Source: Oscillospiraceae bacterium (GTDB lineage: Bacteria > Bacillota > Clostridia > Oscillospirales > JAAYXM01). Taken from it: a stretch of DNA of 34,105 nt. The stretch lies in the NCBI GenBank assembly GCA_017409405.1, contig JAFQSU010000043.1, positions 1 to 34,105 on the forward strand, in the 5' to 3' direction. The notes beneath the pieces were generated by a model. The model had not been told where the DNA came from. It saw only the letters and a list, made by a program, of their open reading frames with translations, and made no database searches. How positions within the stretch are numbered: the stretch's first letter is position 1; the number at the start of each line of letters is the position of its first letter. This document shows positions 1 through 8,613 of this stretch, in pieces. The translations under genes were made by a program, and so were the position numbers.

Positions 1-4
1 GCGG

Positions 5-39
5 AAAATCCCTTGAAGTTCGACACTTCAAGGGATTTT
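5..39. terminator. Perfect 15-bp hairpin, probable bidirectional terminator
   Basis: Positions 5-19 and 25-39 are exact reverse complements around a 5-base loop. The stem begins with four A and ends with four T, so it can end transcription in either direction. It could close a gene lying left of the window, or the minus-strand transporter that ends at 189. Confidence 0.75.
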
Positions 40-137
40 AAATATGCGTGCATTTGCTTTTGACCAATGTTTGTTTTACGAAAAAACTCTCTTTAAATTT
101 TTCCTCCGCTTATGCTCTCGCGCCTTTTTCGACAGTC

Positions 138-170
138 TGAGTGGCACTCCACAGTGTGGAGTGCCACTTA
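138..170. repeat. Near-perfect palindrome downstream of the transporter gene
   Basis: Positions 140-152 and 156-168 are reverse complements (13 bp) with a 3-base spacer. No T-run follows on either strand, so it is not a canonical intrinsic terminator. It lies 19 bp after the transporter stop codon. It may be an RNA 3'-end stabiliser or a dispersed palindromic repeat; the sequence alone does not decide. Confidence 0.55.
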
Positions 171-188
171 ATATTTGCTAAGGCTTGT

Positions 189-1925
189 TTATGCTGATTT
201 TTTGTTTGTGATAACCTTAATTACAAAGAGTGTTGCAAGCATAAGCACGATTGCAATCGGCAAGCAAATCCATGCATTCTTGACAAAGCCCGTAATGATG
301 TACGCCACAAACGAAACAGCGGCAACCGTAATAGCGTACGGGAGCTGTGTTGAAACGTGATTTATATGATTGCACTGTGCACCGGCAGACGCCATGATTG
401 TGGTGTCGGAAATCGGTGAGCAGTGGTCACCGCAGACAGCGCCTGCCATACATGCAGAGATTGCAATGATGCAGATTTCGTTGCTGATTGAACCGCCGAA
501 TACGGCAAGAACAATCGGAATGAGAATGCCGAATGTACCCCATGATGTTCCGGTTGAGAATGAAAGACCAACACCGATAAGGAAGACGATAGCCGGAAGC
601 AGAGGAATAAATGCGCCTGCACTTGTTCTTACAAACTCAGCAATGAATATCTTAGCGCCGAGGCTGTCTGTCATTGTCTTAAGTGTCCATGCACAGCAGA
701 GAATCATGATAGCCGGAACCATTGCCTTGAAGCCCTCGGGGAGGGAGTCCATGCAGTCCTTGAACTTAAGCACTCTTCTGCACATGAAGTAGATGATTGA
801 GAAGATGAGTCCTGCAAACGAACCGAATACAAGTCCCTGAGAAGCGTCTGCACCGGAGAAAGCATCAACGAAGCTTGCACCGGAGAAGAAGCCGCCGGAG
901 TAGAGAAGACCGAGCAGACAGCCTGCGATAAGAACAACAACGGGGGCAACGAGATCCCATACGCTTCCGTTCTTGTTAACATCTCTTTCTTCAAGCTGTT
1001 CAAGCTTGTCTCTGCCCTCAGAGGAGAAGATATCGCCGTTCATAGCGTTGAGCTCATGCTTTTTCATTGGACCGTAATCAAGCTTCATTAAGACTATTGC
1101 AATCATCATAACGATTGTAAGGATTGCATAGAAGTTATACGGTATTGCTCTGATGAAGAGTTCAAGACCGCCAATCTGGTCTTCTGAAACAAAGCCTGCA
1201 ACAGCAGCAGCCCATGATGAAATGGGAGCGATTATGCAGATAGGAGCAGCGGTTGCGTCGATAAGATAAGAAAGCTTAGAGCGTGAAACGTTGAACTTGT
1301 CGGAAACAGGGCGCATAACTGAGCCGACTGTAAGACAGTTGAAGTAGTCGTCAACAAAAATGAGTATGCCGAGAGCGATTGTTGCAAGCTGTGCACCAAC
1401 GCGTGATTTGATGTGGGTCGAAGCCCAACGACCGAAAGCGGCAGAACCGCCCGACTTGTTCATGAGCGAAACTATTGCACCGAGAACAACGAGGAATATG
1501 ATGATTCCTATGTTGTATGAATCAGCAATGGAAGCAATAAAACCGTCAACGAACAGATGGTCAATTGTTGCAGAGAAATTAAACTTTGCATACATCAGTG
1601 CGCCTGCCGTAATACCAATGAAAAGGGAAGAATATACTTCTTTGGTAATAAGGGCAAGGGCAATTGCGATGATCGGCGGAAGCAAAGACAGCCATGTTGC
1701 ATACGAGGGAACATCTGCTCTCTTCGTTTCAAGCGCCTTGTTGAGGTTTTCGCTGAAGTTTGCGTCGTTTCCGACATTGTCAGAATAGCTGTCGAGATAT
1801 TCTGATGCGACTTCGGCGTCTGTCAGATCAGCATCAACCGCGCATGCGAACGGCAGAACCGATACCAACAGCATAATGGCGAGAAAGGTAATTGCGAGGA
1901 TACGGCTTTTTCTTGTGTGAATCAT
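189..1925 (-). CDS. NhaC-superfamily transporter, probable lysine transporter (LysW-like)
   Basis: This is a 578-residue integral membrane protein with about a dozen hydrophobic segments. It carries the hallmarks of the Na_H_antiporter (NhaC) family: VDDYFN at 191-196, a STGTSWGT stretch near 457-464 and GDHCSPISDTT at 499-509. The start is set by AAGGAGG, 7 bases before the ATG. Residues 1-30 look like a signal peptide or extra membrane helix and are followed by an acidic stretch of about 45 residues before the conserved core, a longer N-terminus than the usual NhaC core. A lysine riboswitch lies directly upstream on the same strand. Comparative genomics has proposed that L-box-controlled NhaC-like proteins (LysW) are lysine transporters. 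I therefore infer lysine import, probably coupled to Na+ or H+, rather than Na+/H+ antiport. The family is certain; the substrate is an inference from regulation. Confidence 0.92.
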   Translation of the reverse strand: MIHTRKSRILAITFLAIMLLVSVLPFACAVDADLTDAEVASEYLDSYSDNVGNDANFSENLNKALETKRADVPSYATWLSLLPPIIAIALALITKEVYSSLFIGITAGALMYAKFNFSATIDHLFVDGFIASIADSYNIGIIIFLVVLGAIVSLMNKSGGSAAFGRWASTHIKSRVGAQLATIALGILIFVDDYFNCLTVGSVMRPVSDKFNVSRSKLSYLIDATAAPICIIAPISSWAAAVAGFVSEDQIGGLELFIRAIPYNFYAILTIVMMIAIVLMKLDYGPMKKHELNAMNGDIFSSEGRDKLEQLEERDVNKNGSVWDLVAPVVVLIAGCLLGLLYSGGFFSGASFVDAFSGADASQGLVFGSFAGLIFSIIYFMCRRVLKFKDCMDSLPEGFKAMVPAIMILCCAWTLKTMTDSLGAKIFIAEFVRTSAGAFIPLLPAIVFLIGVGLSFSTGTSWGTFGILIPIVLAVFGGSISNEICIIAISACMAGAVCGDHCSPISDTTIMASAGAQCNHINHVSTQLPYAITVAAVSFVAYIITGFVKNAWICLPIAIVLMLATLFVIKVITNKKSA

Positions 1926-1938
1926 AATTCACCCTCCT

Positions 1939-1982
1939 TAAAAATATAGAGGCTATGATGCAAAACACAGCTTCATAACCTC
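1939..1982 (-). terminator. Riboswitch expression-platform hairpin
   Basis: On the minus strand, arms at 1982-1973 and 1958-1949 pair over 10 bp with one G-U wobble, followed by a U-rich stretch ending at the ribosome binding site. It lies between the lysine aptamer and the start codon, as expected for a transcription-attenuation platform. The U-run is short, so a translational effect through the adjacent ribosome binding site is also possible. Confidence 0.6.
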
Positions 1983-2005
1983 AAATAAAATTCAACATTA
2001 TTGAA

Positions 2006-2163
2006 GATAGCGCTCCACATCAGTGACAGTCCGGTATATGTTATATACCGACCCAGCATACATCCCGTATCAGGCTGCGGAATGTCGCTTCGGCGTTAAC
2101 TCCTTTTAATATGCAGTATTTCCTGAAAACAGCATATTTACTCTTAATTAACGCACCTCTATC
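2006..2163 (-). promoter_or_regulatory. Lysine riboswitch (L box)
   Basis: Read on the minus strand, this leader has the conserved L-box elements in order: GATAGAGGTGCG at the 5' side of P1, an AAGAGTA element, AAAGGAG, GCCGAAGC, then GCTGGGTCGG, ACTGTCACTG, TGGAG and GCGCTATC closing P1. The arms GATAG and CTATC pair at the ends. The length of about 158 nt is close to family size. Lysine binding normally lowers expression of downstream lysine synthesis or uptake genes. The single gene downstream is the NhaC-like transporter, and a terminator-like hairpin follows at 1949-1982. Confidence 0.93.
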
Positions 2164-2191
2164 TACGCCTTTCGGCATTTATATTAAAAAT

Positions 2192-2220
2192 ATGTTAACA
2201 TGACTGACGGTTTATTTCAA
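2192..2220 (-). promoter_or_regulatory. Promoter of the riboswitch-transporter transcript
   Basis: On the minus strand, TTGAAA (2220-2215) and TAACAT (2197-2192) are spaced by exactly 17 bases. The predicted start of transcription near 2185 lies about 20 bases before the aptamer, which fits the riboswitch position. Confidence 0.65.
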
Positions 2221-2350
2221 TTAGCATAATATACAAAATTTTGTCGTAAAATGTAATAATATATACAAAATTAAAATATATAAAGCGTTGCACGAAAATG
2301 TATAATATTGCTCAAAACTTGAAAATTCTTGTTGTATTTTGATTTTTGGA

Positions 2351-2379
2351 TTGATTTTTGCAAATATGTTTGTTATACT
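2351..2379 (+). promoter_or_regulatory. Promoter of the DegT-family aminotransferase gene
   Basis: TTGATT (2351-2356) and TATACT (2374-2379) are separated by 17 bases. The roughly 80-nt leader that follows can form two small hairpins (GGATAA/TTATCC and GCTGT/ACAGC) before the AGAGGAGG ribosome binding site at about 2451. I do not recognise the leader as a known riboswitch. The AT-rich stretch between this promoter and 2220 holds no convincing gene. Confidence 0.7.
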
Positions 2380-2466
2380 TTGGGTAGTTGAAAGGATAAG
2401 CAATATTATCCTACGAGCTGTTTCCTGTAGTGAAGACAGCAAAAAATTCAGAGGAGGACGATTATT

Positions 2467-3825
2467 ATGTCAGAACTCGCATTGTTCGGAGGCAAGCCCG
2501 CAGTTACATACGTAGGTACCGGTAAGAATGACGGTACGGATATGTTCAAGTGGCCTGTCATCACAAAAGAAGATGAAGAAGCAGCACTCTCCGTTCTTCG
2601 CGTTGGCGGAATGAGCGGCACAAACGTAACTAAGGAATTCGAAGCAGATTTCTGTAAGTGGGTTGGTGCAAAGTACGCTCTCGGTACATGTAACGGTACA
2701 GCAGCTCTCCACGCTGCTATGTTCGGTTGCGGTGTCGGCCGTGGCGATGAAGTTATCTGCCCGAGCCGTACATACTGGGCAAGCTGCACAAGCGCACTTA
2801 CTCTCGGCGCAACAGTTGTTTTCGGTGATATCGACCCGAACACTCTCTGCCTTGACCCGAAGAAGCTTGAGGCAAAGATTACAAGCAAAACAAAGGCTAT
2901 CATTGTTGTTCACTATCTCGGCTATCCGGCAGATATGGATGAAATCATGGCTATCGCAAAGAAGCACAACGTCAAGGTTATCGAAGACGTTTCCCACGCA
3001 CAGGGCGGTCTCTATAAGGGCAGAAAGCTCGGTACTATCGGTGACGTAGCTGCTATGTCTCTTATGGCAGGTAAGTCTCTTGCTATCGGTGAGGCAGGTA
3101 TCCTCCACACAGACGATATCGAGATTTATGAGCGCGCTATCGCATTCGGTACATATGAGCGTTTCAGCAAGGATTTCCAGACTGAATACCTCAGACCTCT
3201 TGCAGGTCTTCCGCTCGGCGGCTACAAGCACAGAATGCATCAGATCAGTGCTGCTGTCGGTCGTGTACAGCTTAAGTACTATGATGAGCGTTGCGCTACA
3301 ATCCGTAAGGCTATGAACTACTTCTGGGATCTCCTTGAAGGCGTTCCGGGTATCCGTGCACACCGTGTTGATGAAAGCACAGGTTCTAACATGGCAGGTT
3401 GGTACGCTGCTCACGGTCTCTATGTTCCGGAAGAGCTTGAAGGCCTCTCCGTAACACGCTTCTGCGAAGCTCTCAGAGCCGAGGGTGTTGACGCAGTCAG
3501 CGCAGGCTGTAACCTTCCGCTTCACACACATCCTTTGTTCCAGGTTGCTGACGTATACAATGACGGCAAGCCGACCCGCATTGCCTTTACTGATAAGGAT
3601 GTTCGTGAAATGGACAATGACCTTGATGTTTGTGAGGACATCGGCGCAAGAACATACTCAATTCCGTGGTTCAAAAACTATGAGCCGGAAGTCATTGAGC
3701 AGTATGCAAACGCATTCAAGAAGGTTTGTGCAAACTACAAAGAGCTTCTTGCTGACGACCCGGGCAACCCGGCACAGCTTGGCGGCTGGCACTTCTTCCA
3801 GCACACAGCTAAGAAAAAGGCATAA
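2467..3825 (+). CDS. DegT/DnrJ/EryC1/StrS-family PLP-dependent aminotransferase
   Basis: This 452-residue cytoplasmic protein is of the sugar or cyclitol aminotransferase family (fold type I). The start ATG follows AGAGGAGG. The opening LALFGGKPAV is typical of the subgroup around AHBA synthase and scyllo-inosose aminotransferases. PLP-binding features are visible: IEDVSHAQGG with D174 and the predicted Schiff-base lysine K203 in the AGKSLAIGEAG motif. The gene is monocistronic, with its own promoter and a strong terminator. Codon use is strongly biased, with no reverse-strand stop over most of its length, which suggests high expression. Such proteins transfer an amino group from glutamate or glutamine to a keto-sugar or keto-cyclitol, or act in sugar catabolism beside Gfo/Idh enzymes. 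The substrate cannot be read from the sequence. It is clearly different from the second DegT protein at 13226-14419. Confidence 0.9.
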   Translation: MSELALFGGKPAVTYVGTGKNDGTDMFKWPVITKEDEEAALSVLRVGGMSGTNVTKEFEADFCKWVGAKYALGTCNGTAALHAAMFGCGVGRGDEVICPSRTYWASCTSALTLGATVVFGDIDPNTLCLDPKKLEAKITSKTKAIIVVHYLGYPADMDEIMAIAKKHNVKVIEDVSHAQGGLYKGRKLGTIGDVAAMSLMAGKSLAIGEAGILHTDDIEIYERAIAFGTYERFSKDFQTEYLRPLAGLPLGGYKHRMHQISAAVGRVQLKYYDERCATIRKAMNYFWDLLEGVPGIRAHRVDESTGSNMAGWYAAHGLYVPEELEGLSVTRFCEALRAEGVDAVSAGCNLPLHTHPLFQVADVYNDGKPTRIAFTDKDVREMDNDLDVCEDIGARTYSIPWFKNYEPEVIEQYANAFKKVCANYKELLADDPGNPAQLGGWHFFQHTAKKKA

Positions 3826-3842
3826 TTTAAACAACAAAAACT

Positions 3843-3872
3843 CAGGCACGCAGATTTCTGCGTGCCTGTTTT
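3843..3872 (+). terminator. Terminator of the DegT aminotransferase gene
   Basis: Positions 3843-3854 and 3857-3868 are perfect reverse complements, followed by four T. The hairpin lies 17 bp after the stop codon. Confidence 0.85.
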
Positions 3873-3894
3873 ACGTCTTATTTTAATAAAACAC

Positions 3895-3930
3895 AAAACC
3901 TCATCTCCCGATACCGGAAGATGAGGTTTT
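3895..3930 (-). terminator. Terminator at the end of the surface-glycan operon
   Basis: Arms 3895-3906 and 3919-3930 pair perfectly over 12 bp, including A/T ends that give a T-run on either strand. It lies 2 bp beyond the stop of the last operon gene. It can also back up the preceding plus-strand terminator. Confidence 0.85.
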
Positions 3931-3932
3931 CT

Positions 3933-5114
3933 CTAATAAAGACCTAAATCCTTTAACATGGTTTTCGTTTTATCAAGCGTAACTTGCGAAGTATTGGTCA
4001 AGTTTTTTACTGATGACTGAATCCTGTTGAACCGCAAAAATATAGTTCTGAAAATCCTGCGAATATAGCAAACAGGTAAAAGCCATTTGTGTTTCTCAAG
4101 TATTGGATATTGAAGCTTCATCGAATAATATGGCAGAAAGACCATCGAAAAAAAATGAGCAATTTTCCCTCCCGACTTATTTTGCCTAACTGCTATAGAG
4201 TTTGCGCTATTCCCATATACACCGCCGTAAAGTATGTATTCGGAAATATGTTCCAATTCGCTTCGGCAAGTATCTTTTGAAAACCAATCCTCTGACAAGT
4301 TGGTCATAACATCTGAAAAAGTAGAAAGCCCGTTTTCAACAAGCAATCGCTTTCGTTCTGTCTCATTTTGCTCGATTTTATGATTTAATATCCACAAATC
4401 AAGCAATGAGCGCACGCCACAACCACCACGTTCAAAATGCTTTGCCATATGCGCGATGTGGTAAAAATAGAATAATTCGTCGCTCATGTGATAAGAATAT
4501 TCCTTTCCTTCATCACAAGAAACAAGACTCCAAACATTATCAAGGCAAGCAGATGACCATTTATGGTTTACAATTCCATCGCTTGCTACCTCTTGCTCAA
4601 TCAAATCGAAGTGCAATTCGATATGAAAACCGTCAGGAGTAAAGAATCCCCAATCGTGGCTTAACTTTGATTCAAGAGTGTAACCAAGCTTTCCAACAAG
4701 CAAATCAGATGCACGTTGCAGATCACATTGTTTAACAAGAATATCAACATCGCAGCTTGTCCGCATCCACGGCTCCGGATAATAATTGCGAAGAACTGCA
4801 CCTTTGAGCGGTAAGTGCGGAATTTTGTTTTCCTCAAATAGCTCACACATACGCTTTGTTTCATCCGACAAACGTTCACTTCGGAAAACAGCCATCATAA
4901 GCTCTTTGCGAAATGAAGCTGCAAGCTCACCGGGAATCAGCTTGTTTTTCAAAAGCGGTTCCGCGATTATATGCGCCATATCATGCGTCTTTGCAAAATC
5001 AAAAAGGCTTTGCAAGGTTGATCCTATTATGTTTTGTTTTGACACTTCTTGACTTTTCGCTCCGCAAACTTCCGTGCGAATAAGAAAGAAGAATAAATTG
5101 TGTATATTTGTCAT
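3933..5114 (-). CDS. NTP_transf_5-family nucleotidyltransferase-fold protein
   Basis: This 393-residue soluble protein is the last gene of the glycan operon. The motif LPLKGAVLRNYYPEP (from about 101), followed by CDVDILV with D122 and D124 and an ELHFD segment, matches the uncharacterised nucleotidyltransferase family often found in capsule and exopolysaccharide clusters. The two aspartates are the expected metal ligands of the pol-beta-like fold. The start follows AGGAAGAGG, and the upstream flippase stop is only 4 bp away, so translation is probably coupled. By analogy it may modify a sugar or lipid-linked glycan with a nucleotide-derived group, but no substrate is known to me for this family. 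Confidence 0.82.
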   Translation of the reverse strand: MTNIHNLFFFLIRTEVCGAKSQEVSKQNIIGSTLQSLFDFAKTHDMAHIIAEPLLKNKLIPGELAASFRKELMMAVFRSERLSDETKRMCELFEENKIPHLPLKGAVLRNYYPEPWMRTSCDVDILVKQCDLQRASDLLVGKLGYTLESKLSHDWGFFTPDGFHIELHFDLIEQEVASDGIVNHKWSSACLDNVWSLVSCDEGKEYSYHMSDELFYFYHIAHMAKHFERGGCGVRSLLDLWILNHKIEQNETERKRLLVENGLSTFSDVMTNLSEDWFSKDTCRSELEHISEYILYGGVYGNSANSIAVRQNKSGGKIAHFFSMVFLPYYSMKLQYPILEKHKWLLPVCYIRRIFRTIFLRFNRIQSSVKNLTNTSQVTLDKTKTMLKDLGLY

Positions 5115-5118
5115 CGCG

Positions 5119-6528
5119 TTACCTCTTCCTTAAACTCAAGATTTCGTTTTTTAGCATGGCTACGGATACAATCACAAAAAGACAGAAATATGCAACTGCA
5201 CTTATGATTTCGTTTGGTATGCAGAATGTAGTGAAATAAAATCCAACTATAATAAGTACCGCGTATATGAAGTTCTTCACCCATTTCACTTTATATATTT
5301 TTGCAAAGTACAGCACATTCAGCAGATACCATATAGCTGTTGTTATCGCTCTGACAAGAGCGATTGCCACCGAAGTGCCATATATTCTATACGCCACGAA
5401 ATCAAACACGCATGAAACAACAAGCGAAACAAGCCCCAAAAAGAGAAATTCTTTGGTTTTCCCGAGTGCATTGAAAAATGTAAACATAACAATCGTGATG
5501 CAGCCGGTAAGAATAAGTGCCGGTAAAACTATCTGGAAATAGACGAGCGAATCAACATATGCCGGTAAAATAAACTCTACTATTTTGCAAACAGGATAAT
5601 ATCCGGTCAAACAAAAGGCAATTATGCAACTTACAATTCCAACTACCTTTGGGAAAAGATCTACTGCATTTTCTTTTTGCATTCGCTTCAATTGAGGAAG
5701 CAGAACGATCGAAAGGCTCGAAATCAGTGTTGTAATTGCAGATAAAATATTATAAGCAAAAGCATACTGGGCATATGTTTCAATATCAAAAAGCATCGAA
5801 ATAAACTGCTGGTCAACAAGCAGTGCAAGTCGCGATACCTCATATGCAACAGTCATTACAATACCGGTTTTAAAGATGTTAAGCAAAGAGGATTTTTCGC
5901 TTTTGAGCGTATAACTTTTCCCGAATGTAATGTTCCGATATGTTAATATGTATTTAACTAAAAGAACTATGTATATAGCAGATAACATCAACAAGCATAC
6001 AGAAAAGCCTGGCTTCGCCTTAAAAAACTTTACCGAAACAAAAAGGATTAACATAATTGCAATCCAAGCAAGGGCAACAATAATTTTTCTGTTTGAAAAC
6101 TCTTTGAATCTCCGCACTGCCTGTGAAATATACTGATAGTACATCGTTACATTATTGCAAAACATATTTATGGCTATAAAAATGCCGATTATTTTATATA
6201 CGCCGTCTAAAACAAACAGTGCAAACAATGAAACGGCAAACCCTAAAAGTACTTCTAAATAAATAAAAAAGCGTGAATATAATCTAAAGGCCTGACGATC
6301 CAGTTCTTCATAATCTTTTCCTGCAAAGACCAAAAGAATTCCATCTATAAAACCAAAGTGAAGAAGTCCGCTATAGCTAAAGTATAATGTATACAGCTTA
6401 TAATACCCATAATCATCAACGCTGAGCAGCATGGGTAGAACAAACCCCAACAATATACTTGAAATGAGATATGCAACATTACCGATTGAAACAGTAAATA
6501 TATCCTTAAAAAAACGATTAATTTTCAT
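5119..6528 (-). CDS. Wzx-like polysaccharide flippase (MOP/MATE superfamily)
   Basis: This 469-residue protein is almost entirely hydrophobic, with about 12-14 predicted membrane helices. The N-terminus (FTVSIGNVAYLISSILLGFV) and the VDDYGYYKLY segment after helix 2 are typical of O-antigen/capsule flippases of the polysaccharide biosynthesis protein family. It would move the undecaprenyl-linked repeat unit across the cytoplasmic membrane. The ribosome binding site AAGG overlaps the stop codon of the upstream GT2 gene. Its position beside an EpsG-like polymerase and glycosyltransferases supports a Wzx/Wzy-type pathway. Confidence 0.88.
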   Translation of the reverse strand: MKINRFFKDIFTVSIGNVAYLISSILLGFVLPMLLSVDDYGYYKLYTLYFSYSGLLHFGFIDGILLVFAGKDYEELDRQAFRLYSRFFIYLEVLLGFAVSLFALFVLDGVYKIIGIFIAINMFCNNVTMYYQYISQAVRRFKEFSNRKIIVALAWIAIMLILFVSVKFFKAKPGFSVCLLMLSAIYIVLLVKYILTYRNITFGKSYTLKSEKSSLLNIFKTGIVMTVAYEVSRLALLVDQQFISMLFDIETYAQYAFAYNILSAITTLISSLSIVLLPQLKRMQKENAVDLFPKVVGIVSCIIAFCLTGYYPVCKIVEFILPAYVDSLVYFQIVLPALILTGCITIVMFTFFNALGKTKEFLFLGLVSLVVSCVFDFVAYRIYGTSVAIALVRAITTAIWYLLNVLYFAKIYKVKWVKNFIYAVLIIVGFYFTTFCIPNEIISAVAYFCLFVIVSVAMLKNEILSLRKR

Positions 6529-6537
6529 AGTAAAACC

Positions 6538-7518
6538 TTACCAGAATAAAGAATATAATTTTATCAAGAAGTATAATCTATACTTCAAAGCAAATTTTGC
6601 GATTTTTTCTTTTTTATTTGTAATACGAACTTTCTTTATTATATACTTATTAATCAACTCATTGTTAAGAAGATTCTTTGTTTTGGATTTGGCACCCTTA
6701 TATGAATTAGCCTTAAAATACGAGAGACATTGATTTATCGTTGCATGAGAAACATAAGCAGTAAACTGAGCATCAAGGTTATATTTCTCCAAATCAAAAC
6801 TTTCTTCAAACAACTTCACTCTTGCAAGAAGCCCCTCGGTTGACCATTCTTTCTTTCTGTTCTTCGTCATTGAAAAAGGATTGTAGCGATAGTAGTAAAG
6901 ACATTTATCTATAACAACCAAAGATTTTATACTGTATAACATCGGAAATACAACAGACTCATCCTCTCCTATCGTGATGCAGTCATCTACTTTAAACTGA
7001 TACGTCGCATATAATTCACGTTTGTATGCCTTTGCCCATTGGCTTTGTGCAAATGACGAAAAAGCGGAGTATATTTTTTCGCAAATATAATCATTCGACC
7101 AGGCTCCATATTTATTGTAAGAGGTATGTTCTGTGCATTCGCCCGAATCTGTTGCATAGAAACATTCTGAACAAAACAAATCAGTGTCAGGATTTGTTTT
7201 TATTGCATCGCTGAACTCCAAAAGGCAGTCGGTATGTATCCAGTCGTCTCCGTCAACAGGCACAATGTATTGCCCTGTTGCAACATTAAGTCCTGCTTTT
7301 CTTGCACTTACCAGTCCTCCATTTTTTTTGTGCACAACCTTTATGCGCTCATCCTTTTTTGCATATTCATCTATAATCTGCGGGGTTGAGTCCTTCGCAC
7401 CATCATCAACAAGAATCAGCTCAAAATCCGTGTATATCTGTGAAAGAATGCTTTCAATGCACTGCCTTGCATACTTTTCCACATTATACATAGGAACTAT
7501 AACACTGAATAACGGCAT
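6538..7518 (-). CDS. Glycosyltransferase family 2
   Basis: This 326-residue GT-A-fold glycosyltransferase opens with the family signature FSVIVPMYNVEKY, followed by LILVDDGAKDST (nucleotide-sugar binding) and VDGDDWI, where DGDD supplies the metal-binding DxD-type motif. The C-terminal 100 residues are basic and less conserved, as usual for acceptor-side regions. It should add one sugar from a nucleotide donor to the growing lipid-linked unit at the inner face of the membrane. It starts 3 bp after the polymerase stop. The AGGAG site is about 13 bases upstream, a long spacing, so coupling to the upstream gene may help initiation. Confidence 0.9.
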   Translation of the reverse strand: MPLFSVIVPMYNVEKYARQCIESILSQIYTDFELILVDDGAKDSTPQIIDEYAKKDERIKVVHKKNGGLVSARKAGLNVATGQYIVPVDGDDWIHTDCLLEFSDAIKTNPDTDLFCSECFYATDSGECTEHTSYNKYGAWSNDYICEKIYSAFSSFAQSQWAKAYKRELYATYQFKVDDCITIGEDESVVFPMLYSIKSLVVIDKCLYYYRYNPFSMTKNRKKEWSTEGLLARVKLFEESFDLEKYNLDAQFTAYVSHATINQCLSYFKANSYKGAKSKTKNLLNNELINKYIIKKVRITNKKEKIAKFALKYRLYFLIKLYSLFW

Positions 7519-7521
7519 AAT

Positions 7522-8613
7522 TTATATAACACTCCTCGTAATGAAATTATACGGAATAATATCTGAATGCTCCAGAATATAGAAGCTATAAGTAAAAATA
7601 AATATCGCATAGACAAGCACAATTATTCCAATGATGGCTCTATTGTCTTTAAAAAACAACAAAGGAAGTTGTGCAATTAATATAGTCTTTGCAAATGTAT
7701 AATACATTGCAACTCGTTTTATATAGGGAGAAACGAAACCTGAAATCGTCATAATCACCCCGACAATAAACAATATTAAAAATGTATCATTTTTAATGTC
7801 TTTTTCTTGATATCTTTTTCTGAAATAGAAGAATATAAATAACCATGCTAAATCAAGATAAAACGTTCTGTTATTAAACTCAGCCGATGTTCCTTCTGCA
7901 TATAAAGCAAACCGTCCACCTATACGCTCAAGAATATAAGAAATTGAAAACATAAAAATAATTGTTAACGAAATTAACAGCAATCGTTTAACGCTAAATC
8001 TTGAATTTTCGCTTTTCCAAAACAAATAGATGAAAAAAGCTATAGCGGCACTTGGGTGAAAGCAATATGCAATCAATACAAATATAAGATATTTTATGAA
8101 CTTACGCTCAAACACATACCTCATTCCGTAGATTATAAATGCAACCGCAATACACTGTTTGGCAATGTTCAATCCCGTGGTAAACGTTCCGGTCAAAAAC
8201 ATAAACGCAGTCAAAAAACAACAGTCTTCGGGTAATTCATTCTTTATAAACAAAAACATTGGAGCAATTGTAAGAAATGCCAACAAGCCAAAATATACCT
8301 CTTGTGAATCAAAAGCATTAGCGATTTGACTGACTCCCCACAGTCCAAACGGAGTTCCGTCTACGAACTTTCCATGCTGTTGGAACCATTGAGAAAAGTC
8401 CAGGTCACTTTGACCTTGGTATATCCAGTGGTAGCTGTCAAAATCTGTCCCGACATTATCTCTTAATGCTGCAATGACCACAGGAAGTAAAATAGCAATA
8501 ATAAAACATATATCTATCTTCTTATTATCTTTTCTTTTCTTACTCAACGAAAGAAAGAAAGCGGATAATGTATAGATTATAAGATAAAAAAACAAACTTT
8601 CAATCTTGCTCAC
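7522..8613 (-). CDS. EpsG-family (Wzy-like) polysaccharide polymerase
   Basis: This is a 363-residue membrane protein with about 10 helices. The segment ALRDNVGTDFDSYHWIY (about 50-66) is the EpsG-family signature seen in Bacillus-type exopolysaccharide polymerases. The start is a GTG with a strong GGAGG site 6 bases upstream, which places the first 14 bases inside the end of the GT4 gene. It would polymerise repeat units outside the membrane after flipping. The alternative, a membrane glycosyltransferase of another class, is less likely given this motif and the adjacent flippase. Confidence 0.85.
   Translation of the reverse strand: MSKIESLFFYLIIYTLSAFFLSLSKKRKDNKKIDICFIIAILLPVVIAALRDNVGTDFDSYHWIYQGQSDLDFSQWFQQHGKFVDGTPFGLWGVSQIANAFDSQEVYFGLLAFLTIAPMFLFIKNELPEDCCFLTAFMFLTGTFTTGLNIAKQCIAVAFIIYGMRYVFERKFIKYLIFVLIAYCFHPSAAIAFFIYLFWKSENSRFSVKRLLLISLTIIFMFSISYILERIGGRFALYAEGTSAEFNNRTFYLDLAWLFIFFYFRKRYQEKDIKNDTFLILFIVGVIMTISGFVSPYIKRVAMYYTFAKTILIAQLPLLFFKDNRAIIGIIVLVYAIFIFTYSFYILEHSDIIPYNFITRSVI

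Noticed and set aside
2221..2442. 73-codon minus-strand open frame between the two promoters
   Set aside because: It is AT-rich and low in complexity, overlaps the DegT promoter and leader, and has no family resemblance.
2470..3531. 353-codon open frame on the minus strand inside the DegT gene
   Set aside because: It is a shadow of a strongly codon-biased gene; its translation is Cys/Ser/Thr-rich with no recognisable domain, and the plus-strand protein has clear motifs.
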